From the NCBI RefSeq assembly GCF_000002235.5, contig NW_022145605.1, positions 32,735,774 through 32,799,773 of the forward strand: 64,000 nucleotides of DNA, given 5' to 3'. The notes beneath the pieces are model-generated. The model made no database searches, was not told the origin of the DNA, and saw only the letters and a program-made list of their open reading frames with translations. Within the stretch, counting starts at the first letter, position 1. Each line of letters starts with the position of its first letter. This document shows positions 33,601-47,100 of this stretch, piece by piece. Source of the stretch: Strongylocentrotus purpuratus. Its lineage: Eukaryota; Echinodermata; Echinoidea; Camarodonta; Strongylocentrotidae. The translations under genes and the position numbers were made by a program.

Positions 33601-36600
33601 GCCTAGCCCAGCTACCTATTGGTTGTGTGTGTCAGGAGCAGCTACAGTACATGGCCTATGGTAGTCTTACAGTGCAGACTCACTTTTACGACTGACTAGG
33701 GTTTGTGCTTGCAGACTAGCCTCCAACCATCACAGTTTCTTGATAGTCTGCAAGCACAGACTTTAACTTGACAATTTACCACAATAATAGAAGTCTTACT
33801 CAGATCTTAGATCTATCAATGGACCTAGAAGGTCCATGATCTTTCAGTCTCTGGCTGTTTCAAATCAGAGCTGTGATATACATGTATCTCTTTGGTCTAT
33901 TAAAGATAAAGACCAGTTATTGTCATGCGATCGCACTGTGAAAGAAACGTTGTGGAATCGATCAGAAAGGTTGATCATCTAGCATATAAGTATTGGTGTG
34001 TACTGCAAGGTTCTGGAATCATCAAATATTCTAAATGATAAGAATTTGGCCCAGTCTTGGTAAAGTTACAAGCACTGTACACAGAAAGATGTATATGGGA
34101 CTACGCACACGTGTGCTATATCTATCACATTCCAAGAGATATACTAATTTACCAAGTATATCAATTAGTAGGCGGTTTCTCAGCGAAATTTGTATGATCA
34201 CGTATTAGTCAAAACATATTCTTTCATATGATAAGAGCTTCCATTTCATTTTTTTGAGAGGGGTGCGTTTCCAAAACTGGTCTTTACCTTTAAGAAAAGA
34301 GCCTATTGCAGTCTCAAATTGCCGACACTGTTTCGCACAATGCCTGACAAGGGTTTTGTGCCTGCAGACTACATGTCCTTTGAAAGGTTGTTTGAAAGGT
34401 TGTTTGAAAGGTTTGTTTTATCTGTTAACAGCCCCACCTGGGGCATGGAAGAACTACGGTTAAATAACACAAAGATATATAAGAAGGTTCTTTGGCAGCA
34501 AACAACACACAATAAATTGAAGGCAAAATTTCAACAACAAAAACATTAACTTAAGTAGAATATATAATATATGATATTGTCAGAGCTAACAACTGTAGGT
34601 ATACTACACTACAAAAAAATAATAAAAAAAGATATAACATATGATTTACATGTATTTAAAATTTTTAAATATATACATGTAGATACCAAGGGTCTAATGT
34701 TTAGAGGAAAAAAAAGAACACCAGTTAATCCAAACTTCGACGCTATGATTTTAGTATTGATAACTGATGAAATTTGATATTTTCTGACTGCCAGTCTTTT
34801 TATTTTAAAATTTATCTGATTATCTGATTGCAAGAGGTTTTTACAAGTCCATTATTAGAAATTATGTGATTGATTTATATTAACCCCCTTTGCAGTGACA
34901 TATTCTGTCTGATTGTTTGTTTTTTGTTTTTATTAGGGCTGTAAATTAACCAGGAAGTCAATGTGTCAACTAGAACTTGCCTTGTTCATGCTGATATTGC
35001 AACAAATTACTCCGCAGTGTTATGCGTTTACAAACCTTATTCAAGTTATTGGAAGGCGGGCGCAACCATGCCGTGTTACCGTAAACCTTTGTGAAACCAT
35101 GGAAACCTGCAGAGAGCATCTCACCCCTCGTGAATTTTGTAAGATCTAGGGAACATTCATAAATTTGCAGGTCACAAAAACGATCTAAAATCTCCTGTGA
35201 TGAATGTGACAAAGATAATTGTCAAAATTTATCCACCATCCGTTTCTTTAATTCTATATTGAACCCTTGGCATGCATCAAGGTGAAGCGGATGATGTGTA
35301 ATATCAGAAATATTTATTGACAGTGCGAGGCACACAGCCAGAAGACTGTGAATGAAACTAACCTTGAATTTGGGAACATTCCAGCTTGATTTCATTCAAG
35401 GTTGTCCGCAGACTCATTCTCATCCTTATGTGAAGGCCAGGGATCTGTTTTCATTAGCCCAAGTTTTCATGATAATTTTTAAATTCTGATGAAGATGAAA
35501 AGCATCGTTTAACAATGTTAAAGCTGAGATGCATGGCCCTATGTGTTATCAGTGTATGTGATATGGTGTAACATTGAAGCCCTAACAAAATTGCGCTTGA
35601 TGATCATGAAGTTCCTCTAAAAGTAAAAATCTTTGAGTGACCGGTTTTACCAAACCTGTACTCATTTTCCCCTGAAGACTGTAGGGTTATAAAAACCGTT
35701 AGGAAAACAAAAAATGAAAAATTGATTTTCAATCATAAATATCTTGATAATCAGACAGGTGATCGGCTTGTAAAAGTCATGGGATTCCCGACTGACCTAA
35801 AGGTTAAAAATTATGATTGCAGCATGAGCTAAATCAAGGATTTTGTTTTAGAATCTGAGGCAATGTTACAGAGTCACTTGCTTTAAGATACACTAAATAT
35901 TTGCAAAATAGTAAAATTAGATTTAATCACAACATTGTTTTTATGGGGTTTTTTTCATTCCTTTTTTTTTTCTTGCTATGAAAATGGCTGTCACTTGTAT
36001 GTTGGCAAGAGTCTTGTATGTAACAATTTTACACGCTGTGCAGCCTGACTCGAGCAAACTGTGACTAATTGCAAATTGCTTAACTTTGAGTTTGTTTGGC
36101 CTAATGGGGAAGCAACTTCAGCGGCCCTTTCCTAGAAACAACCCCGAGGGACTTGTATTCACAAAGTTGCTTGAACCTTTGCAGTGAACCCATAGGGAGA
36201 GCTCCGCCTTAAAGGTCACATGACTCCTGGGAAGGCATCAGGTGACCTGCAGGAGAATGTTTCACCTGCTGTTCTTTTGAGTATAGGGCTTTCAAATGTT
36301 CATGTGATTTTTCTCCTTTTGTTCAACTGACTCTTCTCCATCTGTTTTTCATTGTAGGGGGAGGGGAGTGGCGGGGAGGGGGGGGGGGGTAGTCTGCAGG
36401 CACAGACCCTAATTTGACACTTTATCAAAAAATCAATGTGCCTTGAGAGAAGTCTAGCCCAGCTACCTACTAGTTGTGTCAGGAGCAGCTACAGTACATG
36501 GCCTATGGTAGTCTTATAGTGCAGACTCACTTTTACGACTGACCATCAGGGTTTGTGCTTTCAGACTAGGGGAGGGGGTCAGCAGGTCTATTATTCTGTT

Positions 36601-38099
36601 CTCCATTTGCAAATTTAAAAAAATTGTGCATGTGTGGACAATTTCACTTCTATTTCTTCATATTTACCCCCTTGCCTGTAGGAGCCTAGGAGCCTAAATG
36701 GGAATGAAAGAATACATTATTCATAGGGTTAATTATTCCTACCAATTAACTTATTTAGTATGCTGTAATTGTGCTCGTTGTAAATGTCCTTAGGGGATAA
36801 ATTGTCCACTAGGCCAGCGAGGGGGGGGGGTTCTGTAGAGGATGTCGTACAGGGTCAATTTTCAAAATTTAAGCACTCTTATGTGTTACTGTCTGTTAGG
36901 GTTCTATAAATTTATATGTTGGGGTGTGATCATTTTATAGGGCACGGTAGGGGAGGGGGGGGGGGGTTAAAATCTGAAAGAGTGCTAGCCCAGTCCTTTA
37001 TTCCAAGCATTTATATTACTTGGAACGCATCTAAGCAAGATGGAATGATCACAACACACCCATGTTCACAGTCCTTTTCAGTCAAACCAAAACAGTTTGC
37101 GAGGAAACCTAAGACTTTGGAAAAAAACTGTTTATTATTACTTGTACATGTATTGCATTTTCGAAGGGCATTTTACAAAAGTACGAAAACAGAGACTTTT
37201 GGTCCACGATAAACCTTTAACCTTCTTTCAAAGTGAATTACATCTCCAAATGTATGTACGTCAAACAAGTGAAAACAAGACGTTGAACGCAGCATGGAGC
37301 GGTCCTGGTGTGACGTCAGAGCCTTCCTTGGAGGGACAGAAGTCCTTGGGCGGACCAGCTTTCCATTCAAGGATGCATTGTGTAAAGACTGGGTGTTTAT
37401 CCAAGTTTCGATTGTTTGGGTCTCTCTCGGCCTGGGTCTGAGATTGTAGGTGACCGCTTCTGCGAAGGCCTTGATCCGTTTGTTCCCAAACTTTTGGGTT
37501 GATGGTTCAGCGATCCCCAAGCAAAACAGATCATTACTAACCTTTTTTCTTTCTTCGATCTCGATGTTGTTGGATTGGTTTCTGTGTTATTCATTGATTT
37601 ACAGAGACTTTGTTGATATTTGCTTTATGCATGTTGGTTTATTGTACACCAAGCCATGCTTGGGTTCATGGCACGCTCTGACGCAAGTTTTTTGAAGGAT
37701 ACTGATCGGCCGACACAATAGTAGTTATCTGACCTAGGTATAGAATATACCAAGGGGGGTCTTTTGTATGATTTTTGTCAACAAAATACAAAATCTATTA
37801 AAGCTCAAAAGAAAGGAACAGAAACCATTTATTTTCATATTTTGAGGGTCAGATTCGTTTGTCATTGTTGCTCTTTGTTGAATGCCCTAACTAAACACCG
37901 ATGTGAGATTAACTTTTTGAATGAGATGGATAGGATACGTCTTCTTTGTTCATACTTTGTTTTTTAAGTCGAAAGCCTATTTGCAATACAATTTTTTCTT
38001 TCTCTCCAAACTTTCTTCCTTGTTCTTTGTTTTTTGTCGCTGCTTACTGTCAGTAGGATTTCCATTTTCAATTTTTCATGCACTTACATGTAAATGCAC

Positions 38100-38130
<31 letters not shown>

Positions 38131-41100
38131 CATCTCTTCCCCACCCCCCCCCCCCCCCACCCCCACCCCTCTCCCCCTCTCTCTCCAAAATCATGAAAAT
38201 GATGTCTTGTTTCTGTTTTTTCTTTGTTGTTGGTTATATTTGTGTACTCATGATCATGACCGTCGTGAGCCATGCAAAAATATAATGTCAAAGACAAAGT
38301 GAATGTTTATTTTTTGAGGCAGGTTCCCTAACGTATTTTTTTAAACTCCACTTCATACAAATTTGACTGGAACATGAAAAGAGGATCTCGTTAATCCCAT
38401 AAAATACTCAATTTGTGCTTGCCAAAGATTTTTTTTAAAAATTAAAAAAATAGAAGATGAAACGTTGAAAAGTATCTGCATGTGGTCATTGATGATTAAA
38501 CGATAAGCAAAGAAATGGGACAAAGTTGATCTTAGGGCGTACATGTACGTCATTGAAATGGGATTTACCAAATGTGAAGGCTGTTTTAGAGAAAGGGACA
38601 AAGACTGGAAATGGTTTCCAGCTAGGGCTCTGGGGTTCTAGGGCTTTCTTTTCTACCTTGATTACTACCTGCTGTCAGTAAAAAAAAAAGGAAGATATTT
38701 CGGCCTTCAGGGGGAGTTGCCCCTGAAAATGGTAAAAAGTCCTGAAGGCCCCATGAATAGATAGAAAGAGCCCCCAGATTATTTTTTTTCAAATGATTAC
38801 AACTCACTGTCAGTGAAAAAAAGTTAACAGGGGGGTTTAGGGTGAAGTCATTCCTGAAAATTCTTTTTAAAAAGGTGTTAAAAAGGTACCCCATGAATAA
38901 AAAAGAAAGAGCCCCCATATAATTTATGATAAGAATTACAACATCCCATCACTGAAGAAAATAATGAGTGATTCATGCTGACATCAGTAAAAAGCCCCTG
39001 TAAAGTGTAAGAGCCTTTGAAAGTTGTGTACAAGGCTTCAATAGAGGATGCAGAAAAATGAGTATTGATTTAAAAATTCAATATTAAAAGACACTGCAGC
39101 CTATATTAAAGAATTGTGTCATTTGTGTATTCATGTATTTATCTTGAGAATTGACATGGCTAGATATTCTTATCTGTGAGTGTGACACCAGCAAACTGTC
39201 ATTGGGCGGCCGTGAGCCTTAGATATATACATAATGAATCGATTGTTTTAAGGAAGGAAATGACCACGCCTGTTTACTGGTCATTATCAAGTTTCACTAC
39301 CATTACAAAGTTGTGTTTGTAGAACCCTGGTTCGTAGCCTGTTCACACTAAAAAGAAACATCAAATAGATCCTTCACGTATAACCAGTTCACACAAAATG
39401 TTGTTGAGAACCCTCACGTATAATAGCCTGTTGACACTAAAAGAATTGTATTGAACCCTTACTCATAGCCTGTTCACACTCAAAAGAAATATTACCTAGA
39501 ATCCTCACTCATACATGTACATGTAAGTGTATTCACACTGTAAAGAAAGGTTGTGGGAATAATCCCTAGGGGCATGCACACATGAAAGAAATGTATCATA
39601 TAAAGAAACATTGCATTATGAATCTAGTTTTGAAGACATCAGTTGATATATGTTTAGTCTTGGCTTGAATGACAGCCGACCAATCAACAGTGCCCACTCA
39701 CAATAAGCTACGTCCAGTTAGTTGATTAGTTATGATATGACGTTCACAAAAGAAGCGAATCCTGATTCATTTTCCTAAATGAATTTTTCTTAGATGCCAT
39801 TCACACTAGCAATAAGGAATTACTTTCACATAGCTATGCGGTTTTCTTACATCTTGGGAGAGTTTCACAAAGACTAAGATTTACTTTAAAGTTGGACTTA
39901 ACTATGGCAGGCCATTCATGCCACTGGTTGCTCTCACTATTTGTCTCTCAATTATCATCTTTAGATTATTTTTTTAATTCAATAAGGAACTATCAAAAAA
40001 TGTAAATTCTGTAGATTTGTGACCACGATTTAAATATGTCCCTTGAAAAGCTAATGCCAGGAATGGTTAGAGGAACTAGTGGCATGAACGGCCTGCCATA
40101 GTTAAGTCCAACCTAAATTTGATCTTAGTCTTTGTGAAACACCCCCCTGTACGGTGAATTTGGCTGGTCTGAATGGATGTAAGCATGGAAACCACAGTTG
40201 TGTTTTGAGCACTTCCCACAAGCTGCTGATAACAGAAAACAATTGAAGCTCTTTAAGTTTAATCATTTGAACTTCTCATTTCCTTCAAAGCACGTGGAGG
40301 AGTTGCGATTACGGACGATTCAATAGGAATTGTGTCATAGATCTCTGTTCTCATGGAAACCATCGGTATTGTGTCATGACCTTTTATGTTGTAAGGACTC
40401 TTCAAGTGAAAACTGCATTTCTTTCCACCCTTTTTCCAAATATTTTGTCAAGAGGTACGGTGTGGGTGTGTACTTTGACGGAACATTTCAAACTTATCAA
40501 ACTTCCATATCCTAAAAGGGTAGGTGTTAAGATCCCCTTTAGTGCAGTGCTCAAAATATTGCAAGGTTGGGGAAAGGGGGGGGGGGGTAGGCACTTGGAC
40601 AATGTGGTCCATGATTGATTGAATTAGCTCTTGTAGCCCTCTATACAGCCTGTTTTTTATTCTTGAGATCATTTTTTTTTTCTTGTTGAAAATATAATAA
40701 GCCTGATAGAAAGAGCCCTGAAGAAGGGGGCATGAAACTTGGTTCACCTTCCCAAGTTTTCATAATTTGTTAAATTTTATTTTGTTATAGATGTACAGAC
40801 ATACGAATGTAAATTGATGTCCTGCCAATTAAGAAACTTTCACAATTTGGTATTAAACAGACGGCTGTTTTATGGCAAGAGACTTTCACCAGTGGCAAAA
40901 TGTCAGTGTTTTGATTCATTTTGCAGCACATTATGTTGTTACATAAAAGCAAGCAAACAAGCAATGCTTTTCAGAAATTAGCACCATGTACCGGTAAAAT
41001 TAAACAACATCACCAAAGGCAAAAGGCCCATTCTTTGTAGGAGATCATTTGCATGTATATTTATTGATGAGTAAACGACTTGAGTCAGAGTACAGGGTCA

Positions 41101-44100
41101 CCCTGACTGAAACAGGATGTCATTCAGAGTGTTATAAGACCGTGTCTAAACTTCCACGTTGTTATAATAACCACACAGGAGGCGTGACTTGAATTAGCTT
41201 CCCTTTAATAGTTGTGGCGCTGTAAAGCACATTCAACAATCGTGTGAATCCTGTAAAGAAACAAAAATAAACAAAGAATGACTATTGATTCAAAATACCC
41301 AAATTGTTCCTTTTTCCTTAGATTACATTCTTTGTAAGCAAACTTGAGTAAATACATGACCTTCAAGGGTGTATTTAAGTTTAAGACTATAGTGTAAAGC
41401 AACTAGAAGTAAAGATCCACATTCGAACTCTTAACAAATAACTATTCATTTCACTTCTTTACTCTAATAAAAAGTGTCTTCTTTAAGCAAAATAAAATGT
41501 GTTGTTTTGTCTCGTTTCTGAATTACATAAAAACTCCATTTAGCATACTATAAATCACATTACAAAAATCCCCTTTTCAAGTATTAAACGAATAACTCGA
41601 TATTACCTAGGGCGACATAAACAAGACTAACCGTAAGGCGGATCACTAAACCTGGCGTCTAAAAATATCCCTCCGCTATATAATCTGTACGTATAGGTAT
41701 TACAATTCACTGAAGTCCTAAAATAGCGTAAGAAAAATAGGTCTCACGTGTCATCCCGAATTTATGAAATATGACACCAAAACAATAATGAACGTCTCCA
41801 GATAACTTATAAACTATCATGAGATATTTCAGCATCTCTTACACTTCCTTGAAGTATATAACCAAGAATTATTTTACAAATTATCAATCACTTTCACAAG
41901 TACCGTAAGCACAGTCAAAACCAATACGGACTTTTACCACTATCCAAACTTCAAAAGAGGCCCAAATTTGTCCTACAAACCTCAAAAACATTAAAGATAC
42001 ACGTACAATCCTCGCATAACATACACTCATAAGAATAATAGCACGGAATTAAACATACCTTCAGTTTTTGATTATAAATGAAGGAAAAACTAGGATCAAC
42101 CAACATGGTTGATGAACCTTCGTACGGTCTTGTTTTGCGCTGTAGCGAAAGTGCTGATAGTCTCAATTCAGGTAAAAAGGGTAATTATTCTGCCGCGTAA
42201 CAAATACGGGGAAAAATAATGTCATGCCTTGACATCCCGACCCCCTAAGCGTGACGGAATGTCACAAAAACACAATAAAACATGATTTAAAGACTTAATG
42301 GAACACTTATAAGATCAAAGAGAAATACAACGAAATCACTATCCTCTATAAATTGCCCATTAATAGCAATTTTTCTTCGAGCTGTTCAAATGTCCAGTAA
42401 TCAACAGTTCTTGAACCTTTAAATGTCTGAATTTTTCTTCAAGCTGTTTAAATGTCTGAACGTTCATCTCGCTTCATCAGGGATACAAGTTTTGTGATCG
42501 GCCTGGTGGCACGCGTCCCATCTGCGTATTTCACTTCGGCGACTCTAACAAGGCCATCCTGTCCAGGCTGAGTCCTGACTACCTCGGCCATCTTCCACGA
42601 CCCGCGTTTTCTGTCATCACCGATGACGAGGACGATATCGTTCTCTTCCACGTTATCTGAAGATCGTTGCCACTTCTGACGTGGTGCCAACTTGTGGGTG
42701 TACTCCATCCATCTACGCCAAAAACCCTCCACCATTGTATTACACAGTTCACGGCGTTTCCGTAGATCTCCCTTGTAGTCCTCACAAGGAATATCAGGGC
42801 AGTTCAGATCTCCTCTCCCAATGAGAAAGTGATTGGGAGTCAGCGGTGGATGATCGAGAGGCGACGATGACATCGCAGTCAGGGGACGGCTGTTGATGAG
42901 CCCTGAAATCTTGCAGAAAACAGTCTCCCATTCTACGAAGGTAAGACGGTCAGCCTTCACAAGGTGCCTCATAGCTTTCTTTACTTCTTGGACCATGCGC
43001 TCTACTGCCCCTTGGTGATGGGGTCCTCCCGGTGGTCCGAACTTCCACTCAACCTTATAACGTTGACAGTGCTCCCGGACCTGCGTTTGGTTCAGCTTAA
43101 GGTTCAGCTCATTGATCGTGTTGTCAGCCCCTCGGAAACAAGTAGCATTGTCACTAACCATCATGGCTGGTGCTCCTCTAATACTGACAAACCTTTCTAA
43201 GGCTTGAAGGAATGCCTGAGTTGATAGGTCTTGGACTACTGTCAGGTGGACAGCCCTGGTAACCGCACATGTGAATAAGGCACCATATCCCTTGGTCGTG
43301 GTATTACGATTCAGCTTCACCATTACTGGGCCTAGGTAGTCCACCAAGGTAGTCTTGAAGGGTGGCGAACATGGGCTGACCCGAAACTCTGGTAAATCAG
43401 CCATCCTCTGGTTCGTCGGTTTGCCTCTATGCCGTCTGCAAGTGATGCAACAGCGTACAACACGTCGTGCAATGTTCATGTCCCCCACTATCCAGTACTT
43501 CTTCCGAACCTCATTTGCTGTCCGCAAATGACCACCATGAAGGGCATGTAGATGTCTATCGCATACCAGGAGGAAGCTGATATGACTCTTCTTCGGAAGA
43601 AGATATGGATGGCGAATGTCATACGACAGCGGTGCTCTACCTAGACGTCCACCAACACGGTACACTTCACTGTCCTCATCGAAGAATGGGTCCAGCTTCT
43701 GTATATTGGAATCTTGGAAGTTTATCTCCTTCTGAGCTTGTCTGACCCAATACAGTTCTGCCTCTTTGATCATTCTTTGGGATGGCCATTCAGAGATCTG
43801 CCGGAGGAATTGCTTCAGCCATTGATTCCGGGGAAGCTCCTTGAGGGATAACACCCTCGCCGTGACCATCTGTAGCTTTGACCAGCTGGAGAACTTGGTA
43901 GCATCAACAATCGGGGAATTCTTGGACACAGCATTCACAGTTACTGAGAGGATCTTGGTGTTTCGGGAGTGAAACTTCTTCTGTTCAGGATCTCCCGGTT
44001 TGACAGGAACATTTTCTGGTGTCCTCGGCCAAGAATGAGGAGGTAGTCTCAAGTACTTTGGGCCCTTGATGACCTCCTGCATGTCTGTAACAACGCCTCC

Positions 44101-47100
44101 TCTGGAAATGAGATCAACAGCATTTTGATCCGTGGGAACGTAGGCGATATCACTGTAGGGGTCAAATTCAGATGTGATCTCACCGACTCTATGTGCGACG
44201 TAAGATCGGAAGGTCTTAGACTGCCCTCTAAGCCAACTAATCGCTGTCATGCTGTCTGTCCACATCTTCCATCCGACTATGCTGAAGCGTAGAGCATCTC
44301 TGATGGTGATCATCAGTCTGGATAGAAGGAGAAGAGCTTGTAGCTCCTTCCGAGGCATGCTTGTCTGTTTCAGAGGTGTCACTCTAGATCTGGCACAGAC
44401 GAAGGATAGATGAGCTTCTTGGCTGTCAGCATGTGACCATCTCAGCCACACTGCAAATCCCATGGCGTCCTCTGAAGCATCACTGACACCATGCATGGAC
44501 ACTATGGGTAGGGGTCTCGTTCCCCTATAAGGCTCTGGTATCAGACATCTTGGGATCTCAATGCCGTCCATCTCATTAAGGTCTCTGTTGATCTTACTCA
44601 TCATGGAGTAGAGCTCACTGCCTTGGTCAAGAGGGGAGTCCCAGTCAAGGTCCAGCTGCCACAACCTTTGAAGAAGAATCTTGGGGCGTACCAACAGTCC
44701 GGAAAGCATTCCAAAAACATCGTAATAGGATGCCGTTTGAGCAAGAATCTTCCGCTTGGTGAGGGTAGTATCCTCGAGGGGTTTGACCTTCTTCACTCTC
44801 AGTGTGTCCTTAGATAGATCCCAGCTGGTACCTAGGACAGTAGCAGTGTCTGTGTTTTCTGTCTCATCACAGACCTTCTTGACATTAGACTGCCACTTCC
44901 TTAAGTTGAAGTTTCCTTTCTTCAATGTCTCTGTCAGCTTGGACTTCAACTCTAGAGCTTCCTCAGCATTACTAACTGACTCGTTCAGGTCGTCCATATA
45001 GAATTGCTCGACGATCACTTTCTGTATCTTGTCATCATCTGGTGCATGCTCACGAGCCACATGTCTGAGGGTGATGATTGCTGCGGTTGGAGAGGGTTTA
45101 TCCCCGAAAGTGACTGTTGTAAGCTCAAAGACTTGTATGGGATGGTTTGGATTCTCTCTGAAAACGAACCTGTGGAACCGAGCATCCTCTGGTGAAATCT
45201 TAATAGCCTGGAACATCTTGGATATGTCTGCGATCATGCCCACTTCATTTTCACGGAACCGGAGGGCCACCTCGAGAAGATTTGAGTTAACATTCTCTCC
45301 TTTGATGAGACAGTCATTCAGGGAACGCCCTTGGAACTTCGCCTTACCATCGTAAACTACCCGGACTGGAGTTGTTTTTGAGTCTTTAACAACCCCAAAG
45401 TGTGGAAGAAACCACATCCTTCTGCCTACATTCCTGTCTTGTTGCAACTCGTCCTGTGAAACCTGTCGGGAGACACCCCTTTCCAATTGGTCTCTCATTT
45501 GCCGGCAATAGACTTCCCACTCATTAGGCCGGTCTCGGAACTGGTTCTCCAGGCTCTTCTGCCTTTTAACTGCATAGTCATAGTTGTCTGGTAGTTCTTC
45601 CGGAGATCGCTTCCAAGGTAAGCGAACCTCATAAGAGCCATCTGGTAGCTGAGTAACACTCTTCTGCATGGATTCAGTTCCTTTCTCGTCATCAGAGAAG
45701 CATTTACATTTCCTGGGCTCCAAACCAGCTGTCTCGAGTCCAATGAACTCTTCCAGGGATCCTGAAGCAGCCACACTGACGTAGTTGAGGAGTGGTGCTG
45801 CATTAGCTGCTGGGCCTCCTTGAACAAACCAACCTAGAGGACATTTAACCGCAACTGGCTCATCTGGTCTGCTTCCCCTGATGTACTGTTCCCATACCAT
45901 AAGGTGAGTATTGTCCACTCCAAGCAGCAGGTCAATGACTGGTGATGGGGCCACATCTATCTCTACACCTGTCAAGTGGTCATAGGACTGTAGATGCTCA
46001 GGGAAAATGACAGGTGTATTCCCGCATGGCTTATCTATCTCAGTAGCTGTCAACGGATAAGACCAACTCCTTTGTAAATCCTCAATCTCACAATCAAGGA
46101 CTCTCAGCTTCCGCTTGATATTACTGCCGCCAACAAGGCTAAGGTCATGATCCTGGAAAAGATCACCCTCCATTCTGGGAAAGATTCCTGTTCTCACGAG
46201 TGTGGCCTGACTGCCTCCATCCAACAGAATGCGTACTAGGTGTCGTTTGCTGCCACATCGTAGATATCCCATCACGGTAGGTAAGGTAGCATGCAGTTTC
46301 CCTACATGGTTGATTGTAGAAGTCTGTATGGAGCTGTTAGACTGAGCGGGCCTCACAGAGTCTGCCTGGTTAGCATAGCCACTTCTCTGATCCTTATCTC
46401 TGGCATCACCATGGGCTTTGGGACAGATGGCAGGAAAGTGCTCGTCACTACCACATGTCTGGACTCGGCATGGTGCCCTGAACTGGCACTTGCTGCGGTC
46501 ATGAGGGGGTTTCCCTGCAATACAGTTGTTATGACCACAACGGAAACATACACCATTTGCTTTCATGACTTCATACTTCTCCTTGAGTGTTAGGGCTTTG
46601 AACTTGTTGCAGATCTTGAGGTAATGAGAGGAGTTCTTAGGGTGTAGCGCACATTTCTGGATATCACGAGCATATGAAGGAGCCTCTCTGGAGTCCCAAG
46701 ACACAGCTGCAGTCAAGGACTTAGAAACTCTTTTTGGTTCCATACTATCTGCGATGGTGGCTTTGGACTTCTCCATGAGAATTTGTTGCCGAAACAACCA
46801 CTTGCTTAAACCTGAAATGGAGTCGTCAGCATTCTCATCCCGAACACTTTTGTAGTAGTCCATTCTGTGATCTTCTGGGAGTTTCTGTTTTATTTGGGTA
46901 AGCATGATTCTGCTATTGAGCTCCCCAGCCAGGCCGATGGTTTCCGCCTGGCATTCAAAGTTCTGAAGTACCTGGATGAATCGCGCCATAGCTGGAAGAT
47001 TCACCTTTCCTTTATACTCGTATGGCTTGAGACCATCCAAATCTTGTAGCAAACTGTCCACCACTCGGTCCTTGTCATCAAAACGTTCATCCAGCATCTC

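Noticed and set aside
35460-35520. CTGATGA...GAAA resembling a hammerhead ribozyme core
   Set aside because: No stem II between the two motifs and no stems I or III; chance match. Other CTGATGA sites (24236, 34757, 49345) fail likewise.
41205-42166. 65- and 71-codon frames that occur twice (also at 47804-48761)
   Set aside because: They lie in the two LTRs; the duplication is the LTR itself and no known LTR-encoded protein is indicated.
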